From positions 1 through 6,649 of the forward strand of contig CAKUCJ010000069.1 of the NCBI GenBank assembly GCA_934643435.1: a stretch of 6,649 nt of DNA, in the 5' to 3' direction. The notes below the pieces were generated by a model, which had not been told where the DNA came from, did not search any database, and saw only the letters and a program-made list of their open reading frames with translations. The DNA is from an uncultured Collinsella sp. Its GTDB lineage: Bacteria; Actinomycetota; Coriobacteriia; Coriobacteriales; Coriobacteriaceae. The position numbers were made by a program, and so were the translations under genes. Positions 5,329 through 6,649 of the stretch are shown one piece after another. Every line of letters begins with the position of its first letter. Positions within the stretch are counted from its first letter, which is position 1.

Positions 5329-6649
5329 TGACCGGTCTTGTTTCTGCCGCCCCGAGTGCGCTCGACCGCGATCCCATGGTGGGCCTACGCCTGGCGCGCG
5401 TCGACGGGTTTGAGCCTGCCATCGCGCTGGGCTCGGACGAGCTGCCCGTCTATCTGCGCCGCTTTACGATGCTGTTTGCCGACGACGCCACCATGCGCCG
5501 TGGCGGTATCGGCCGCGTGACGCGCGCCGTCAACGCCCAGGGCGAGGCCGTGGCGCTCAAGCAGCTCATCTTGCCGACGCGCGACGAGTTCGACGACGAC
5601 ACCGCCTACGAGGCGCTGGTCACCAAGTTTAAGGCGGCTTTTCGCGAGGAATACGAATGCCACCGTGCCCTTTCGGGCCTCAAGGGCTTTCCCCGCCTGT
5701 ATGGATGGGGCGAGGTCGACGGCGTGCCCGCGATCGTTATGGAATGGGTCGAGGGCGAGACGCTCGCCCGCTTGCGTAAGCGGCTTGCCGTGGACGATGC
5801 CGAACGCCTGTCGCCGCTCGTGGCGGCGCGTCTGGGTCGCGATCTGTTCGACCTGCTGTGCCGCATGAACCTGGTGGGGGAGGGCTTTGTCCATCGCGAC
5901 ATCTCGCCGGCCAATATTATGGTTCGCACAGCACGCCTGCCGCTCGACCAACAACTTGCCGAGGGCACGTTTGACCTGTGCCTGATCGACTTTGGTTCGT
6001 CGCTTGCCCTCGAGCCCGCCTCTGCGGTGGCGGGGACCGGCGGCAAGGCGTCGTTTACGGAGCGCTATGCAACGTTGCGCCGCGCGACGGTTGCCTACGC
6101 TCCGCCCGAGATGCTCACCGACGATATCGCCGACCTGCGTGTTTTGCGCATGTCGCCGGCGATTGACGTGTATGCCGCGGCGAGCACGGTCTATGAGCTC
6201 ATCGCCGGCGTCGCTCCGTACGAGGTGGCGCCGGGCGCGTCGGGCACCTCGGGTTCGCGCAAAAAGACGCGTGATATCGCCAGCCCCTATCGTCTCAAGA
6301 TGGATACGCGGCCCGACTATCCCGTTGGCGCCCATGCGCCCGGTTGCGACCTGACCCAGCTGCTGCGGCGTGAGCCCGATGTGGCGCTTGCCGCCGCCGA
6401 ACAGGCCCAGCAGCTGGGGCTCGAGCCGGACTCCGAGGAGCTGCGCGATGCGCTGGCGTTTGTCGATGCCCAGCTGTTCGACGTGATTATGGCCTGCCTG
6501 TCCTGCAGCCAGGGAGATCGTCCCGAGCCGGCTGCGGTGGAGGCGGCGCTTACGACGTTTTGCGATCACTACGCGCAAAACGTCGGTCGTTCGCTTCGCG
6601 GCGAGCCGCTCACGCCCTGCCCCATGGATGCGTCCGGTCGCATGGTCCG
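5325..6649 (+). CDS. Hanks-type serine/threonine protein kinase (3' end outside window)
   Basis: The frame is open from ATG 5325 to the right edge: 441 codons and still incomplete. ATG 5325 overlaps the previous stop as ATGA; a second ATG follows at 5328. Kinase landmarks, numbered from 5325: Gly-rich loop GGIGRV (60-65), VALK with Lys79, a Glu-rich helix C (108-111), hinge MEWVEG (139-144), catalytic HRD (190-192) with Asn197, DFG (222-224), PPE in place of APE (260-262), Asp281 in DVYA, and a late Arg399 (GDRP). All catalytic residues are present, so it should be active and phosphorylate Ser or Thr in the cytoplasm. Odd points: the usual Lys after HRD-x is Ser194 (HRDISPAN), the catalytic loop to DFG spacing is long, and about 90 extra residues lie between the GVAPY motif and Arg399. 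No membrane segment is seen in the part present. It is translationally coupled to the membrane protein upstream. Confidence 0.9.
   Translation, partial: MMTGLVSAAPSALDRDPMVGLRLARVDGFEPAIALGSDELPVYLRRFTMLFADDATMRRGGIGRVTRAVNAQGEAVALKQLILPTRDEFDDDTAYEALVTKFKAAFREEYECHRALSGLKGFPRLYGWGEVDGVPAIVMEWVEGETLARLRKRLAVDDAERLSPLVAARLGRDLFDLLCRMNLVGEGFVHRDISPANIMVRTARLPLDQQLAEGTFDLCLIDFGSSLALEPASAVAGTGGKASFTERYATLRRATVAYAPPEMLTDDIADLRVLRMSPAIDVYAAASTVYELIAGVAPYEVAPGASGTSGSRKKTRDIASPYRLKMDTRPDYPVGAHAPGCDLTQLLRREPDVALAAAEQAQQLGLEPDSEELRDALAFVDAQLFDVIMACLSCSQGDRPEPAAVEAALTTFCDHYAQNVGRSLRGEPLTPCPMDASGRMV

Noticed and set aside
5385..6578. Long minus-strand open frame of 397 codons
   Set aside because: It lies opposite the kinase gene, which has all kinase motifs in the + frame. 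The minus frame is Arg/His-rich with no recognisable domain, as expected for the antisense of GC-rich coding DNA.

Overview
The window looks like chromosome from a fairly high-GC Gram-positive anaerobe. My best guess is a member of the Coriobacteriia close to Collinsella. This rests on the dnaX / ybaB / recR neighbourhood, the Ala/Pro-rich high-GC DnaX tail, the style of the RecR and YbaB proteins, GGAGG-type ribosome binding sites and a eukaryote-like (Hanks) protein kinase after recR. The assignment is by recognition, not by a search.

Layout, left to right. (1) 2-655: the 3' end of a gene on the + strand, read as dnaX (DNA polymerase III gamma/tau). (2) 710-970: a small acidic protein of unknown function on the + strand. 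(3) 1048-1524: an unknown single-pass membrane protein on the minus strand, convergent with (2) and divergent from (4). (4) 1714-3120: an archaeal-type AAA ATPase of the ATPase_2/DUF234 kind, with Walker A and B, a winged helix and a C-terminal PD-(D/E)XK-like nuclease fold. A strong concentric inverted repeat lies directly upstream, and a third copy of its half-site overlaps the start codon. (5) 3241-3561 ybaB/ebfC and 3575-4171 recR, tightly linked. (6) 4172-4407: a 236-base regulatory gap with a perfect 16-bp palindrome, further dyads, helically spaced TTGCG repeats, an extended -10 promoter and a GC-rich 5'UTR hairpin. (7) 4408-5328: an unknown membrane-anchored protein with a long Gly/Ser linker, joined by a 4-base ATGA overlap to (8) 5325-6649, a Hanks-type protein kinase that runs off the right edge.

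How it fits together. dnaX, ybaB and recR are replication and recombination-repair genes that sit next to each other in many bacteria. Here genes 2-4, which use more A+T-rich codons and point in mixed directions, separate dnaX from ybaB and look like an accessory insertion. The pair at the right end probably forms a separate transcription unit in which a surface-exposed protein is made together with a cytoplasmic kinase, suggesting a sensing or envelope-linked role. No tRNA, rRNA, CRISPR array, transposase or replication origin was seen.
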